Part shown: one piece after another, positions 63,346-64,000 of the stretch
Layout: every line of letters starts with the position of its first letter
How positions within the stretch are numbered: position 1 is the first letter of the stretch
Assembly (NCBI RefSeq): GCF_003160695.1
Contig: NZ_QGDD01000008.1
Location: 124,001-188,000 of the forward strand
Source: Nocardioides silvaticus
GTDB taxonomy: Bacteria; Actinomycetota; Actinomycetes; Propionibacteriales; Nocardioidaceae
Reading direction: 5' to 3'
Length of the DNA: 64,000 nt
Translations under genes and position numbers: made by a program
Notes under the pieces: model-generated
What the model was told of the DNA's origin: nothing
Seen by the model: only the letters and a program-made list of their open reading frames with translations
The model's database searches: none

Positions 63346-64000
63346 CTAGACGAACGACCGGCCGCGCAGCACGACGTACGACGGGCGCGCGAGGACGCTG
63401 AGGTCCTCGACCGGGTTCCCCGGGTAGACCACGAAGTCCGCCGGATCGCCCTCGTCCAGCCCCGCGTTCCAGCCCAGCCAGGCGCGGGCCCGCCACGAGG
63501 CGGCGCCCAGCACGTGCTCGGCCGGGATCCCCATGTCGGCCATCGCGATGATCTCCTCGTGCAGGACCCCGTGGCGGGTGCTGCCGCCGCCGTCGCTGCC
63601 GACGTAGAGGTCGACCCCGGCCTCGTAGGCCGCCATGAGCACGTCGCGCCGGCTCCTGTGGAGGGCATCCATCCGCGTGGCGTACGCCGGGAACTTGTCG
63701 GCCGCCGCGGCGACGTACTCGGGGAACTTGTCGGTCTGCAGCACCGTCGGAACCAGGGCGACGCCGCTCGCGACCATCTGCTCGATGTGGTGCTCCTGGA
63801 GCCCGGTGCCGTGCTCGATGCAGTCGATGCCCGCGTCGAGCAGCGGTGACAGCGACTCGGGGCCGAAGCAGTGCGCCGTCACCCGCGCCCCGAGCGCGTG
63901 CGCCGTGCCGATCGCTCCCGCCACCGCGTCGGCGGGGAAGGACGGTGCGAGGTCGCCCTCGTCCCTGGAGATCCAGTCGCCGACCAGCTTCACCCACCCG
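63346..64000 (-). CDS. Metal-dependent amidohydrolase (5' part outside window)
   Basis: The frame runs open to the window edge, so the N-terminus with the first metal ligands is missing. At least 218 residues are visible, with typical amidohydrolase elements: KLVGDWIS, HALGARVTAHCFG, IEHGTG, SDGGGSTRHG and a terminal GDPADFVVYPGNP. The GTG near 63993 is probably internal. The substrate cannot be told; related enzymes include imidazolonepropionase-like and prolidase-like hydrolases. It is convergent with the small unknown gene. Confidence 0.8.
   Translation of the reverse strand, partial: GWVKLVGDWISRDEGDLAPSFPADAVAGAIGTAHALGARVTAHCFGPESLSPLLDAGIDCIEHGTGLQEHHIEQMVASGVALVPTVLQTDKFPEYVAAAADKFPAYATRMDALHRSRRDVLMAAYEAGVDLYVGSDGGGSTRHGVLHEEIIAMADMGIPAEHVLGAASWRARAWLGWNAGLDEGDPADFVVYPGNPVEDLSVLARPSYVVLRGRSFV

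Overview
The window looks like a chromosomal segment of a high-GC actinobacterium, most probably a member of the Nocardioidaceae (Nocardioides-like). The reasons are the base composition, the GlgE-type maltosyltransferase operon, the DUF222-HNH nuclease, DUF2469, frequent GTG starts with apparently leaderless transcripts, and a family of dispersed GTCTCGATACG...CTACTCGACCACCGA repeats that I associate with this group. The genus is an inference from these features, not from a database match.

Region 1 (1-3.9 kb) holds the end of a lysyl-oxidase-like gene, the electron transfer flavoprotein pair etfB-etfA, and an enoyl-CoA hydratase with a small membrane protein. Region 2 (3.9-17.2 kb) is an alpha-glucan block: glgX, glgP (opposite strand), moeA, then the tightly overlapped operon glgE-treS-pep2-glgB. 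TreS interconverts trehalose and maltose, Pep2 makes maltose-1-phosphate, GlgE polymerises it, GlgB branches the glucan, and GlgX and GlgP degrade it. Region 3 (17.2-31.1 kb) is accessory: two tandem secreted paralogues with matching ECF-like promoters, a GNAT-Nudix fusion, a DUF222-HNH nuclease beside a 687-bp repeat array, a divergent EamA transporter/LysR pair, envelope and stress proteins (EI24, CnoX-like, MarR, PH-domain), an M1 metallopeptidase, a RIO kinase preceded by a small overlapping ORF, and an acyl-CoA dehydrogenase divergent from an HxlR regulator. Region 3 passes through a LOG-family protein and a Tat-exported metallophosphoesterase (31.1-33.8 kb) into region 4.

Region 4 (33.8-61.8 kb), read on the minus strand, is the conserved actinobacterial block rpsP-khpA-rimM-trmD ... 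rplS-lepB-rnhB ... DUF2469 ... yraN-comM-dprA-xerC ... rpsB-tsf ... pyrH-frr-cdsA ... rlmN. It is interrupted by insertions: amt plus a fic gene between trmD and rplS; a secreted glucoamylase (GH15) between rnhB and DUF2469; a tadE/tadG-like cluster between DUF2469 and yraN; an M23 protein on the opposite strand; and a zinc-ribbon/SPFH module between tsf and pyrH. The right end has a VanW-family gene, a small unknown gene and the 3' part of an amidohydrolase.

Regulatory signals that can be read directly include strong hairpin terminators (738-771, 40627-40665, 57835-57871), a GlnR-type box in front of amt, a recurrent TANNNT hexamer 6-8 nt upstream of start codons (leaderless mRNAs), paired ECF-like promoters, an orphan hairpin with a T-tract before moeA, and a stem in the rplS leader. 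No tRNA, rRNA, CRISPR array, complete insertion sequence or prophage was seen.
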